Shown here: piece by piece, positions 36,559 through 48,324 of the stretch
How the letters are laid out: every line of letters starts with the position of its first letter
Numbering within the stretch: the first letter of the stretch is position 1
NCBI GenBank assembly: GCA_021030915.1
Contig: JAGEMR010000007.1
Span: forward strand, 521,016-585,015
DNA from: Astrothelium macrocarpum
Taxonomy: Eukaryota; Ascomycota; Dothideomycetes; Trypetheliales; Trypetheliaceae
Direction: 5' to 3'
Length of the DNA stretch: 64,000 nt
Made by a program: the position numbers and the translations under genes
Notes under the pieces: generated by a model
Databases searched by the model: none
What the model saw: only the letters and a program-made list of their open reading frames with translations
Told to the model about the DNA's origin: nothing

Positions 36559-37608
36559 TCAGTGATCAGTCGAGGTTGGCAACTCGACTGGTGGCGAATG
36601 CAGACTGTTCTCACGCTTTAGTCTCCAATCCCGTAATTCTCAGAAATAGTATACGAAGTACGGTACGCACCTGATCGGCAGCTCAATTCTTTCCTCTCCG
36701 CCTGATAATTCCACTTTGCTCCGTTCTTCGTCCGGCAATTCTATACTTCTCTGCCCCGCGTCAAGTTCTTGGACCTGTTCTGAATGGGTTCTGGAGAACA
36801 CCGGAATTTGGTCGCCAGTGACATGTCCTTGCTGTTCGCTTTTTCTGCTGGCTCGACGTTTAAAAATCAGAAAGATGAGAGCGGCTGCTAGAACTGTAGT
36901 CACGAAGGCACTACCAATTCCAACACCGACATAGTCACGGCCAGAAAGGCCCGCATGTGATCCTACAGCTTTCGTTGAAGAAGGAAGAGACGCAGCTGTG
37001 GTTGTGGATACTGTACCAGACCCAGAGGCTGTAGCTGTTGGCGTCGATGTCTGTGAAAGATTTGTCAATGCCAATAGTCACTAAATCATCAAAGGATAGA
37101 AGCTACACACTACTAGCATTTGAGACCATTGTGAGTCATCAATAGGCATAATGCTCTGGAACTCCCAGTGTTGTCTAGGATCGTATGGCACGGCACTCGT
37201 TTGGCTTGACATGTATACCGGGTTCCCTGGGTGAACGTCCAGATGATAGGAGGATCCGTTCTCGACGTTGACAATATAAAATGTGTTATTTCCAAACCCG
37301 CCCATCGTCCACTTTTGACCATTGTTATTTGGGTTAATTGGCTGCAAGCGAGGCTGTGTATGACTTGGGTCGGTCTCTTGCGGTACCAAAGCAACCCCAA
37401 GAGCAACAAGTGGCCCGGATGCGTTGTTGCGAAAGGTGAAAGCAGATGAACTACCTTGTGCTAATATGATCTGCCAGTATTGTGCATAGTTGGATGAGTT
37501 CCAGTATTGAAACCCTGTCAAATTACCCCCCTGGTTCGTGAGAACGCTGCCAAAGCCTACATGGACTTCTGTCACTTGATACCACATATTTGAGTCAAAG
37601 GACGCCAT
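36559..37608 (-). CDS. Ricin-B-like lectin domain protein with one membrane segment
   Basis: Three exons, complement(36559..36604, 36671..37050, 37114..37608), give 306 residues. Residues 1-165 contain QxW-like repeats of a beta-trefoil (QYWQI, QKWTMGGFGNNTFYI, QHWEFQSI), the ricin-B carbohydrate-binding fold. After a Ser/Thr-rich stalk (TSTPTATASGSGTVSTTTAA) comes a single membrane segment at about 206-228 (VGVGIGSAFVTTVLAAALIF) and an acidic cytosolic tail. The short last exon, ending VELPTSTDH, is inferred from donor GTGCGT and acceptor GAACAG. The first intron has an unusual GTAGTG donor, with acceptor TTTCACAG after a CTTTGACA-type branch region. No N-terminal signal peptide is apparent, although lectin-stalk-TM order implies an outside lectin. 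Similar proteins are common in ascomycetes but lack an assigned role. It is not a ribosome-inactivating toxin: no A-chain is present. Confidence 0.78.
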
Positions 37609-39491
37609 GTTCGATGAAAAATGAAGTGTGAACCGTGATCAGGCTGGATATATTTGGGAGCGCAGTGCTGGCTCAGACAAATTCTATTGTGTGCGATGCA
37701 AAAGAAATTAAAAAAAGACCCCGGTGGGGCGAGGCCAGGAGAAGTCTTTTCTTCGTGTCTGTATCAAACTTTCATTGTCCTTCATGAAAGCAATGATAAG
37801 GCCGAGCCTGCGATAGACGAGCGTGCCCATACATGCCGGCTCGCTTCAAGCACTGCTTGCAAGCGTGATGAAAAGGCAACTTTTGCTGTAAGTTGCAATC
37901 TCGAAGCACATTATAGCAGGGAAGATTCAGCTGTCGGCAAGTAGAATGTCAGATCCAAAGGGAAATATCTCGCGCCGACTTTCCAAAAAGAGTGAGGTAC
38001 GTCGGCTAAGGCAGAGAGAACAAGGCATCTAAGGCAATCTACTCGAGGACGAGGATCACAGGTTCAGTCTGAGCTACCATATCAGAGCAATCCTTCACCT
38101 TTTCAGGCACCCTTCTTGTCTTGATCAGCCTCAATAAAAGTTAGAATCGGGTCTTTCCGACCAAGGCAACGGTCCTCGCCGCTTTTATGGCTGCTCTTGG
38201 CTTGTGCTCATGCAAACACTAGGATTATTATCGAAATATTGGAACACCTTTCCGCATTCGGGATACCACTCACCAATTTTGGTAGGGCCGCTATTTGGCC
38301 CAGAGTAAGGCTGTGGTAGATTTGAGCCAAAGAAACCTCGCGTAGAAATATGTGAGAACAATAGCTAGGGTAGATAGCATTAGATAGTGTTAGAAGAAAC
38401 ATTTATAGCCATACATGAAGATTTCTCATCGCAAATTGTCAATGTCAAAGGAATCATCGAAATAGAGAAGAAATTCAGTTTTGGCTTTGGTCATAGCGAA
38501 ATCCTGTAGTTTCACGGAGGGACCTGGCACATTGATTCGCTGCTTGTTCTGTTGACGTATGAACGATGATATTTCTCTTGGCATAGTCTGGACTAGGCCT
38601 GATGTAAGTTGTCTAATTGGGTTCAATTTTCGATAATGTTGATCTTGTCGGATCGCCTTGACTGAGTATTTGTGCTCATATGATCTGATTTTGTCAGATG
38701 AAAAGGCGAACGCCCAATGTTGCAAAAAGAGGTAATAATGTCATGTATCTCTAAGCGGAGGCAGCCGTCGAGGATACAAGCTTAATTCTGAACCCGATGG
38801 AGGATTACTTGGTTTACTGTTTCTAATGAAAGGGAGCGAACCAAAACTCCCTCCAGCGACCAGACTGGCCAAATGTACGGGTTTGAAAAGCTCAGCTTCA
38901 CACCAAAAGGCACTAGAGGTTGCGACAAGAAATGTTCTAACTGGCCAAAAAATCATTAGACATTTATGCATCAGGAAGGTTTTTGGATTCTGTTTCGGGT
39001 CATAAGACGAATTGAACCGTATGTCGAGAGGGTTGCGTCGACTACTGTGTTGTTTCTTGTGGAGAACCGCATGTATTACCCACCGTGGGTGAAATTTCTT
39101 TTAACAGGGTCTTTATTGGAGGATCATTCTGAAGCCGATTCCCCGATGCAACGATGATCCTAGGTAGGTTAGAGATTCGGTTAAAGGATCGCAGAAGATT
39201 CCCTAAGAGGCCTGTTGTAGGCGCTCAACCGAGCGTGACCGGGTAATGCTGGGTGTTGGGAAGTTGGGCATCTGTTTTGACTTGAGGGGCGGCTGTTTCA
39301 AATGACTCGTTGCTACGCCAACCAACTCTTGTTGTTCATCAGGCACTCCGTACGTTACGTCTTTGCCGCAGATTTTTCCGTTTTCCCTTCCACCTTTCCT
39401 TCCATATTTCCGCTTTTTAAAGAAATCTGGATGTTCATACTCTAATTAAACATAAGTGGCTGCCGAAAATAATTCATGTTACTTCCATAAG
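37609..39491. other. Intergenic upstream of the secreted-protein gene
   Basis: 1.9 kb with no recognisable coding sequence or RNA. The part before 39491 includes a TATA-like TTTTTAAAGAAA near 39413, which may serve the downstream gene. Confidence 0.45.
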
Positions 39492-40094
39492 ATGATGATG
39501 TCTTCAATCATCACTTTGTTATCTCTCATCCTTCCAATGACTGTTTTGTCAAGCGCTCACAAACGTAATGATATATTAGTCGACCAAAAAACCATTATGG
39601 AAAGGACAGAATGGGAATACCCTATCAAAGATTGTTCATTCCCCGACTATCCGAAATTTACCGAGTTCGTAGATTCTTTTTGCACGGGACACGCACAAAA
39701 TAGAACTTCATGGATAGTATACTGTGGAACACCCAAATCGGACGGGAAAAGAGGACTGTATATGGAGAAATCATTCATAGGATATTGTCTCAAAGGTTAT
39801 GTATGTGAGAACGGAACCCCAGACAATGGTTCGAGACTGCCCAGACAAGCTTGGTGTCGTTTAAATGACACAAGTTCAGAGACTGGACCGAGCAATGGTT
39901 CTGGATCAAATGATAGCTCTGGACCAAGTGCTATTTCTGGATCTAAAGACAATACTGAATCTGATAGCTTTGAATCCAAAGGCTCCGAATCCAGCAGTTC
40001 CGAATCCAGCGGCTCCGAATCCAGCGGCTCCGAATCCAGCGGCTTCGAATCTAGCAACTTCGAGTCTAGCAATTTTGAATCCAGCCATTCTTGA
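39492..40094 (+). CDS. Small secreted six-cysteine protein with Ser/Glu-rich repeat tail
   Basis: A single exon of 200 residues from the ATGATGATG cluster. Residues 1-22 are a clear signal peptide (SSIITLLSLILPMTVLSSA), followed by HKR, a possible Kex2 site. The mature part has six cysteines (48, 64, 78, 99, 105, 122), enough for three disulfides, plus several N-glycosylation sequons (NRT, NGS, NDT). The C-terminal quarter is low complexity, built from 15-bp repeats encoding SESSG and FESSN. I do not recognise the family. Size, secretion and cysteine content are those of candidate effectors or cell-wall-associated proteins. It is isolated, with more than 1 kb of empty sequence on each side. 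Confidence 0.75.
   Translation: MMMSSIITLLSLILPMTVLSSAHKRNDILVDQKTIMERTEWEYPIKDCSFPDYPKFTEFVDSFCTGHAQNRTSWIVYCGTPKSDGKRGLYMEKSFIGYCLKGYVCENGTPDNGSRLPRQAWCRLNDTSSETGPSNGSGSNDSSGPSAISGSKDNTESDSFESKGSESSSSESSGSESSGSESSGFESSNFESSNFESSHS
39966..40085. repeat. 15-bp tandem repeat array in the secreted-protein gene
   Basis: Eight 15-bp units, consensus GGCTCCGAATCCAGC, run from 39966 to 40085. The central four or five (39981-40040) are nearly identical and the flanking ones have drifted. The plus frame reads SESSG. The array is also open in one other plus frame (NPAAP) and one minus frame (LDSEP). Confidence 0.92.
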
Positions 40095-41242
40095 TCTGAC
40101 AACTCTGAATTGCACTATCCTGCAAGTTGACGGATCAATCCAACTGCTCAATACAAGTCGAATAGAGCAATGAATTTGTACTTTCGTATGCAACACTGGC
40201 AAAACCACCTACGACTCCAAGACCATGTTTCTGTCCTAAGTCGGCGTTTCTGTCAAAGTTTGCGCTCCTAAAAACCGCCAAATTATGCTGTTTGTGGACC
40301 AGATGGAGCACGCGTGTGTCTCATATCATGGCCAATCCCAATCTCCTGACTCATAGACTACGGCTGACCTTAATAAAGGACAGACGACAATGACATCATT
40401 TTGGATAGGAATGAATTTTGTAGTAAAAATCTGGTGCTGAATATTTCGATAATATGTTAGGCTAAAAATCTCTACAAGAATCTGGGATCAAGTCGTTAGG
40501 ATTGACTTGGTAGGACCCAACAATTCTTTTGCATCAAATTACTCTAAAGCGACTCCTCTTGCTCGACATACTACCCGGTAAAGAGGATCCAAAAGCACTA
40601 GCAGTTGCTTGCGCCTGAAGGAAGATGCCTACGTCTGGTTAGACGACGTTCTTTGGAAGCTGCTGGTGAGGAGCCGTGGTAGTTGTTACCCGATTGATCC
40701 TGGCTCGTCACGTACATAGCCGTCTCTTCTCTCTCCGAGAGAACCTAGCCTGTAATAATTCTTTATGAATACACAACCAAGTCCAACGAACGACACAGAC
40801 TTCGTGGTAGTTCACTTTGGTCGCAAGCTTTGCGACTACTCTCGAAGACGAATAATCTTAATGAATGTCCATCATTAAAGTTGCGACAAGCTAATAGGAT
40901 CCCTGTAGAGGCATGTTTTGCTGATTCAGATTTCCAAACATACATTCTACAACATCTTCGAACCCTGGACACGTGACACCAAATTTGAGAGTCATTTCTG
41001 TCTTTTTTTTGGGTTGGAAATTTGAGGCACTTGATAGGCATAGACGGGACTAGGCAACATACAACCATTCTTCGATCTTTCTGTCATTCTAGCTGCATTT
41101 AATATGCCCTGCTTGTAATGAGTACGACATGCATCGGAATCCAAGTCCTTAATCCTTCCAATGTACACTACGGGAACTTGCTCTATCCCCAACTTCCTCT
41201 GTTTAGATATCATGCCTCGCATTTCTGCTCATGCGGCGTATT
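40095..41242. other. Intergenic, nothing recognised
   Basis: 1.15 kb between the secreted-protein gene and the 3' end of the MFS gene. No supported gene, RNA or repeat. Confidence 0.5.
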
Positions 41243-43063
41243 TTATCGCCATACTATTCGCCTATCAGTCTCGTAAGCTGGTTGCCGGAGATTTTTTTGA
41301 CCTACAAAGTAGAAAATGAAAGGAATTGGAACAAAGCAAGCAGCAATACCCCCAAGGAGCGAATTACCAGGACCAACACCAAGGTGACGAAAGAGTGCCC
41401 GTGCCTGTTCACAGTTCTTACTAGGCGTAACTGAGAAGGGATAGGTCGCATTGACTTACAAAAAGCGGGAATATTGCAGCGAATAAAGCGCGGAAAAGGG
41501 CATTCCCAGCGAATATTGATGCCGCATATAGAGGGTATGAGATTCCAAGGTAATTGAAGACGGAATTGAATAGCGTGACTACAGCGACAACGAAGAAAGC
41601 GGAGCCGATGATAGGCACAATCCAGGGAACGTCTGTTCGTGCCGACCAGCCGTACCAAAATAGACAGAGTGGAAGAGCGAAGCATCCAAATAATGTCGGT
41701 GGGAGGACCCACTCAGGCTTAAAGTTCGGCCTATTAAATCTCGCGACAATGCCATATTTTACCCAGACAAGAAAGAGAGGCACTGTAATGATGGCGCCTA
41801 CAAAAATGCCTAGGTAAGCTAGTCCCTGCTGACCAAGATCAAATCCATAAAGCTCGCCAAATACGATTGGGAAGGACTCGAACCAAATAAATAATACTCC
41901 GTACAAAAGTGCAGTGTATGTATGCATGAGGAAGACGATAGGCTCCGTGAAAGCCAGTGTGAATGCTCTCGCGAGGGTCATCAAAGTATCTCTTATGGTG
42001 TGATGGGCGGCATCAATCTCGGATTGACTTCGCAACCGATTATCTCCAGTCGCTTTTCTTAATCTTTCTGCTCGTTTGTATAAGATATTCGCTGCATTCG
42101 TTTCCGGAAAGAAAAAGAATAGCACCATCAGCACGAGTGAACACCACCACGTGTACACCCAGATTGTCCACCGCCAACCCTCTGCTGGAGCCACAAATCC
42201 ACCGATGATTGGGCCGAACACAGGGCCGCAGATTCCGGCAGATGACCAAATGCAAATTGCGTACGCGGCCAGGGATGGACTGTAGATATCCGTGATTGTA
42301 CCAGCGCCTGTTGCCAGGCATGGGCTTCCACAAAATCCAGTCACCAGTCGGAAGATGAGAAAGACAGCCATATTTGGGGCGAAGCCGACTGGTAGTTGAA
42401 ATACGACGAATGCGAGGAGCGTCCAGAAAAAGATGCCACTGCGTCCAATTTTCGGCATTTCGGACATTGGAGACCATAGCATGGGACCAAAGCCATATCC
42501 GCTAGCAGAGGCATCAGCCAAGGTCATCTTTCGAAAAGAGGATTCGACGAGCTTCCTTACAGTGTGAAAAAAGAGAGTCCTAGTGTTGCAACAATTGTGT
42601 CAACACCAAAATCTTGCATGACATTCATTTCACCAGGAACGTATATCGAGCTTGCGATATAGACACCAAAGTTCAAGGTGCACATTTGGAAAAGTATAAA
42701 GTTCTTCCAGCATATTGGCCAGTTCTGGGGATTCTGATGTGTAGCTGTGAGCAAGACTTGTTATGTAAATGCAGAGGACGCACATACTTCTGGATCAGCC
42801 GCATCATACCAGTCAACTAAAAGCACATTTTGGTTTTTTCCTTCTTCGTGATTATCCAACACAATAACCCCTAATTGTATCTCTCTTGTAGAGCCATCTG
42901 CCTGCCTTTCGTGCAACACGGATCTTGACGCCGTTTCACGCTCTGTAGCTATTTTCCAAAGTGATGTATCGATCTCGTCAGGGTAACGGAAAATTATATC
43001 ATGCGATAGAATGCGCACGAGCTGGCCAAACATGGTGCTGCGGAATTGTATAGCCATGTTCAT
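41243..43063 (-). CDS. DHA1-family MFS drug/polyamine-type transporter
   Basis: Four exons, complement(41243..41404, 41460..42501, 42561..42733, 42788..43063), give 550 residues. Joins restore DAADPENPQNWPICWKNF and LSFFTLGYGFGPMLWSPMSE, standard DHA1 sequence. The N-terminus (STMFGQLVRILSHDIIF) and the DPENPQNW motif are typical of fungal multidrug and polyamine exporters. Twelve membrane segments can be traced, with GFCGSPCLATGAGTITDIYS in the TM4-5 region and GPGNSLLGGIAACFVPIPF at the end. It is a proton-coupled plasma-membrane exporter; the substrate cannot be read from sequence. The start could also be one of two nearby in-frame ATGs (43057, 43033). The C-terminus is a short basic tail. 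Confidence 0.9.
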
Positions 43064-44770
43064 GGGCGGGATTATCGAGAGAACGGTCGGTGTTGCTATG
43101 CGAATCGGAGGTTTAGCCGCTCTCGCTGCATGAGCGAACATTCGTAGAGCATTTGCCCATCAAGAATGACGAGATTACTACTTGCAGGACGGGGTTTGGT
43201 GACTATCCAGATCACCATTTCTACCATTGATGATGTTAGTGACAAGAATTTCAACTCTGGACGAAATGTACAATGGACGGAAACCACATGCTCTCGTATA
43301 GTCCTGGAAGTCCCAAATTTCCTGTGACTGCGGTAGTAGGCCTCACGAAATTAGTAACCATATCCTGACATTCCTGACATCGACACTGTGGCGTGACCTG
43401 CCGCTCGGACTTTAGTGGAGCTAAGGAAATTAAGGCCGGAAGGACAGGAAGTACAAGCCAGAATCTCTCTCCTGCTGTGCCTCCTTTATGCGTCAGTTAT
43501 TGTAGGAGATCAGCCACCGTAGCCATTAACTGCAGTCAGAAAACTGAATATTTCAGTCGACGACAGTGATAAGTCCCCACTTTTTCACGCTCCAACATGA
43601 TTCGGCTGTCTGTAGGGGCATCCATATATCGAGTGATATAGTATGATAAACAAGCCATCTGCGTACCGATAGAATGCGGCTTGATCTTTCTTGACGGCCC
43701 GATTTAGAGTCGGAACCGTTTAAACGCTGGAGACGGTTTCAACAATGGCTCAATCGTCCTCTCGAGCAAAAACTTTGAGACAGAATCCATTGACAATCAC
43801 AACCTCGTTCCGTTAGAAATTGATCCCATACGTGCGATAAATCCACAGTGGAATGTTAATAGGGGCACAGACTTGTGGGTCGAGGATATGTACAAATACA
43901 GAATAGTCAGAGGGAGCTTTCTTGAGATAAGTGAAACTTGCTGTCATAATGTCATCTTTTGAGTTCGTAGCGGAAGTCATGAGAATCATGAGCTTGATCG
44001 TCAGTTTATCTTCTCATTCATCCGATGAGATTAGAACCGGAAGATCGGCCTGATGTAAATCAGATAACAGTAGCTTTGCTCTAAATTGGAGGATTCTTTA
44101 TGAATGTTCATGTTCGATAGACCATTGACGAAGTGGAAGTGTTGAGGTTTCCAGGGAGAACGCAATCCAAATTAATCAAATACAGTGGCAGATAGGATTC
44201 GGTGCCAGCTACTTTTTGAGAATGATCATCTCGCGACAACGTCAACGTAGAGCAAAGGAAAGCGGAGATGACAAGGCGAGTCGCGAAGAAAGACGAGCAT
44301 ATTCGAGGGATGTCATGCTTAGGGAGACTGTGCGTCTGAAGAACTTCGGCTGGAGATTCTTTCCGAATTCTGATAGAAAATACGTCGACAGTAGGAAATC
44401 GCCTTCTACCGGGATACTTTTGTACTGTAAACCATCGAAGACACTACATGTGATCAAACTGAAATAGCAAAATATCTGTAGAAAGTCGTGTGCTCCATGA
44501 TTCCAGGGATGTAAAGGTCCTTGTCGAATTAATTTTTGGGCCTTCGCCAGTGTCACTTAGGAGATAACCATCATGCCGTTAGACAGCGACTGCAAAAAGT
44601 GAATTTTCAAGGCAGTCTTCATGACGTTTGCCTCCAGTACGAAGCAAACAAGATCTTCTAGGCATTTGAAGAAGCGTGTAACTCGCTTGACGTCTCGATT
44701 TATAATTGCATTAAAGATAGTGCTAGCAGACTTCCATGCACGAACCGACGTCAAAGACCTGCTGATTAAT
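43064..44770. other. Intergenic, nothing recognised
   Basis: 1.7 kb containing the MFS promoter and the 3' flank of the aldo-keto reductase. Small open frames on both strands lack motifs. Confidence 0.5.
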
Positions 44771-45906
44771 TTACTCTTCTACCGTGTCAGTAAAGCACTG
44801 TGACATAGCAGCTTCGATAGTTCGTGCACCGGCAACATTTTTAACCACGTTCCTGATTTCCACTTCATCGGCATCAGTAATCTGCACCTCAAGAGAGCTC
44901 CAATTCTCCTCGAGATATTTGATCCTCTTAGTCCCAGGAATTGGAATGATATCTTGGCCCTGTTTCAACAGCCAAGCGATAGCTAGCTGCGCCGGTGTGC
45001 ACCCTTTTCTGTCGGCGATAGCCTTGAATTGACTGACCAGCTTTACATTGTTGTCGAAGTTGTCACCGCTGAACCGTGGAAACATGGAACGCCAGTCACC
45101 ATCGCTTGAAACAGATTCTTTGGAATTGAAGGTGCCAGTCAACAAGCCTCTTCCAAGCGGCGAGTAGGCGACCACAGCAGTACCGAGCTCACGGCAGGTC
45201 CTGAGTAGTTCGGTACCAGCCGGGCCCTCGATATCAAGGTCAAAAGGCGAATATTCCATCTGGACAGCGTCGACGTGGGCAATCTTGGCCGCGCGACGCA
45301 ACGTAGCTGAGCTGACCTCGGACAACCCGATATACTTGATTTTTCCCTGGCTGGGTACCGTCAGATTGACCTCGCTTTCTTGTCTGGATAACGGAGCACT
45401 TACACCTTGAGCTCAGTCATAGCCCGCATTGTCTCTTCGATTGGAGTCTTGGGATTCGCGCGGTGCACATAATAAAGATCGATATATTCAACACCGAGGA
45501 TCCTGAGGCTTTCTGCACAAGCCTTTTTGCAGTACTCTGCCGAACTATCAAGATGAGTGAAGTCGGGAGAGCCCTTGACGAAACCGAACTTGGTGGCGAG
45601 GAAAATTTGGTCTCTTTTCCCTGTCCGCTTGAACCACTTTCCCAGGAGCTCCTCGTTGTCACCGTACAAACTGAAAAGTTTACGTGTCAGTGGTATTATG
45701 TGGGAAGAGATATGGCAGTTTTCTTACTCGGAGCTGTCCCAATTAGTAGCTCCTAATTCTACCGCCCGATCAAGCACAGCAAATCGTTCGTCGTCGCTTG
45801 GTGGTTTTCCATATAGTATAGACATACCCATGAGACCAAGACCCAACGCTGGAACCTGTGGTCCATTCTGACCGAGATTGCGGAGAGGCACATTTTTTAT
45901 CGACAT
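44771..45906 (-). CDS. Aldo-keto reductase, AKR13-like
   Basis: Exons complement(44771..45346, 45406..45670, 45728..45906) give 339 residues, the family's usual length. The start is VPLRNLGQNGPQVPALGLGL. The catalytic tetrad is present: Asp57 and Tyr62 (NWDSSDLYGDNEELLG, across the first splice), Lys87 (FLATKFG) and His129 (DLYYVHRANP). The NADPH-binding end contains IPIPGTKRIKYLEEN. Such enzymes reduce aldehydes and ketones in the cytosol. The second splice (ELK to GKIKYIGLSE) uses a GTGTAA donor next to a GTAAGT; phase requires the former. The substrate is unknown. Confidence 0.9.
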
Positions 45907-47438
45907 GGTAGTGTTTGTCCTTGGTCTCCTCTAGGATTGCCGTATCAGTGTCATCTATCTGGATGAATGTATTGGAGAAGGAATACTTTGTCGATTGGAG
46001 ATAGGAAACCTTCGTGTATAGGGTCTTTGCCCTTCTCATCTTCTCTTTAGTTAATATATAAGCTCAAATCAGGCGTTCCTAGGCGGAGATTGAGACGGAG
46101 TTGATACGTTAATGCCGGCATCTTATTGCCGACACAAGCATCGGTCCTCAATAGCATCAGGATTATAAGGTTGATTGCGAAACGGGTTATCGATCGCGAG
46201 TTCGACTGCCAGACCCGGTCTTACATCGATGACCCTTGTTGGAAAGTGATAGACTGCGACGGCTGTTCTGCTTCAACATCGCAGCAATTCACGCGTTTGT
46301 AGGCTGGTCACCCACATGGACGAAGGAAAAGTGGTAAAAGATAGGGGAAGTGCAGCTTTCTGGCGTTCCCTGCGGAGTACCTAGGTATCTTTCGTGGAGT
46401 AGACATTTTCATTGACAACTAGGGCTCAATCTTGGCGAGCCCTTACACTTCAATCGAACCATGGAGTAAGGTGGGTCTCGGAAAAGGCCGGATTGTACCT
46501 GCATCGACTTTCTGGCCAAGAGGGACATGGATCGCATCTTTGAACGGTTAGTAAGAAAGTCATATGGATGAATTTATTCCTCAAAATAAATTATTGAAGT
46601 GGCCGGGAAGTCCTACTCAAAACTAGCGCACACGACTGTTTACGCCATACTGATTATTCAGTCTGACGAGCTCATTATCCATCGCGATGCGAGAGAAGAT
46701 GTCAAGCAAACTATTAGCAAATGGTCTGTAATGAACTCGCCAAAGAAGAAACAGCCTCGACCAATAGTCATGTATTTTATAGCTATTCATTGGCTAAACA
46801 TCGGTCTATTATCTCCAAACCTATCCAAAGCTTTTCTCATGCAAACAGTGCGGCAACCATGCGTTGGGGCTTGCGTACCAGAGAAATAAGCAGCATATGA
46901 ACTAAAGCTCAAAGGCCAAGACTACTAGCATAAAAAAAGACCATAATTATTCAGAGTTATGATAGATCACATGCTCCATTAAAGACACATGATTCAGTGA
47001 TAACTTTTTCACTTTCTGTGGCCGTTGGATCTTCTTTCTCTATCACATTACTTCAATCGCAGGTAAGCAAAAAATCTTGATGTAATTTACGAGACGAGAG
47101 TTTGCTAAGTAAATCTCCATAAAGCTAAATCAAGGTAATGCGAACTAGCTCCATGACAATCACTTGTAATTCTATGATAATCCTGAGGTTCTATCTTACC
47201 AAGGCCAAGGCATCAATGACTACAGCTCTCAGTGTTCCTACTCTAATTATCGGCTTTATATGGCCATGCTGTTCGAACATGGTCTGACTAAGGACTTAGC
47301 CAGTGGTGCTCTTTGGAATAGCGGTATAATGAATCCAATGATCGTTATATACTCCCCCGATGCCCTCTCATTCAAGAACAGGACGATACTGCGGGTCACT
47401 GGCATGAATTTCCTGCTCTCACCTCACTCACGTCTAAA
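45907..47438. other. Intergenic, nothing recognised
   Basis: 1.5 kb between the aldo-keto reductase start and the GLEYA relic. No supported feature. Confidence 0.5.
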
Positions 47439-48014
47439 ATGAGGACTATTTTTCCATTTCTCCCTTTGTTCTTTTCTCCTGACGTTCTTGCTACTTATTT
47501 GCCTGGCCTTTCTAAACAACATGGTCTTCCAAACCAGCCTGGTCTTCCCAATCTGGAATGTGCTGCTGTTGAGGAGATTGTCCACCTAGCAAAAGCAGAC
47601 GCGAAGGGGGCGCCGTTCTGTAGCAGTCATCTACAAATATTTTTTTATTGCAGCACCATTGCTATTCTATTCCAAGGTTAGCTCTGCGCTTCAGCTGGTG
47701 ACGGCACTTACACAGTAACGCTAGGGCCTAACTCTGATGATAAGTTCAGGCTCTGGTCGGGTCCAAATGCGTTGTCCAGCAATTGGAAAGACGGAAATCA
47801 GGATGTATCGAACGGATACAATGAGCCAGCAGCTACCTTCAGCTATACCTTGACCGCTGGTCAACTTTTGCCAGTCACGATGCTGTGGGTGAACACTGGT
47901 GGGCCCGGGCAGATTCTATTCAGCCTTAATCTTCCTGATGGGACGCTCATGACGGATACGACGGGGCTATTTGTGCCAGCGTTAGGGTGTGACGGATCCA
48001 ACCGATTTTGGTAG
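47439..48014 (+). pseudogene. Truncated GLEYA-type adhesin gene with an in-frame stop
   Basis: One frame of 192 codons, broken only by TAG at 47679-47681. The first part has a signal-like start (TIFPFLPLFF), a collagen-like GLSKQHGLPNQPGLPN and CAAVEEIVHL followed by APFCSSHLQI, the conserved N-terminal region of GLEYA proteins. After the stop it reads GDGTYTVTLGPNSDDKFRLW, FSYTLTAGQLLPVTMLWVNT and GGPGQILFSLNLPDGT, the latter half of a GLEYA sugar-binding domain. The first half of the domain is missing, pointing to an internal deletion as well as the nonsense change. A strong acceptor-like TTTTTTTATTGCAG at about 47640-47653 does not rescue the frame. Intact GLEYA proteins are cell-wall lectins or adhesins. 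Confidence 0.68.
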
Positions 48015-48324
48015 AAAAGCTATGATATTTAGTATTCAGTGTAACACTGAAATATCCGGGGCGATATAGTAGGATAATTTTGATATACATCTTTTAATAG
48101 AGTAATAAGGAAATGCAGAGACGTAAAGGTTTTACTCGCCATTATTCTCCAAAAAAAAGTATGAAAATGTCGAGATATAAAGTACGCTAAGCAGCCAAGC
48201 TTCGCACACACAGATTGCTCGCTCGATGCACACGGTCACGCGAAGAGATGAAAATGGCACCATTACAGGACGCTTCTTAAAGGTATGATACTGCGTGATA
48301 GGTTAGTCAGAAAGCTGGATTGTG
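48015..48324. other. Short 3' spacer
   Basis: 310 bp between the GLEYA relic and the 3' end of the convergent NLR gene. No feature is seen. Confidence 0.5.
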
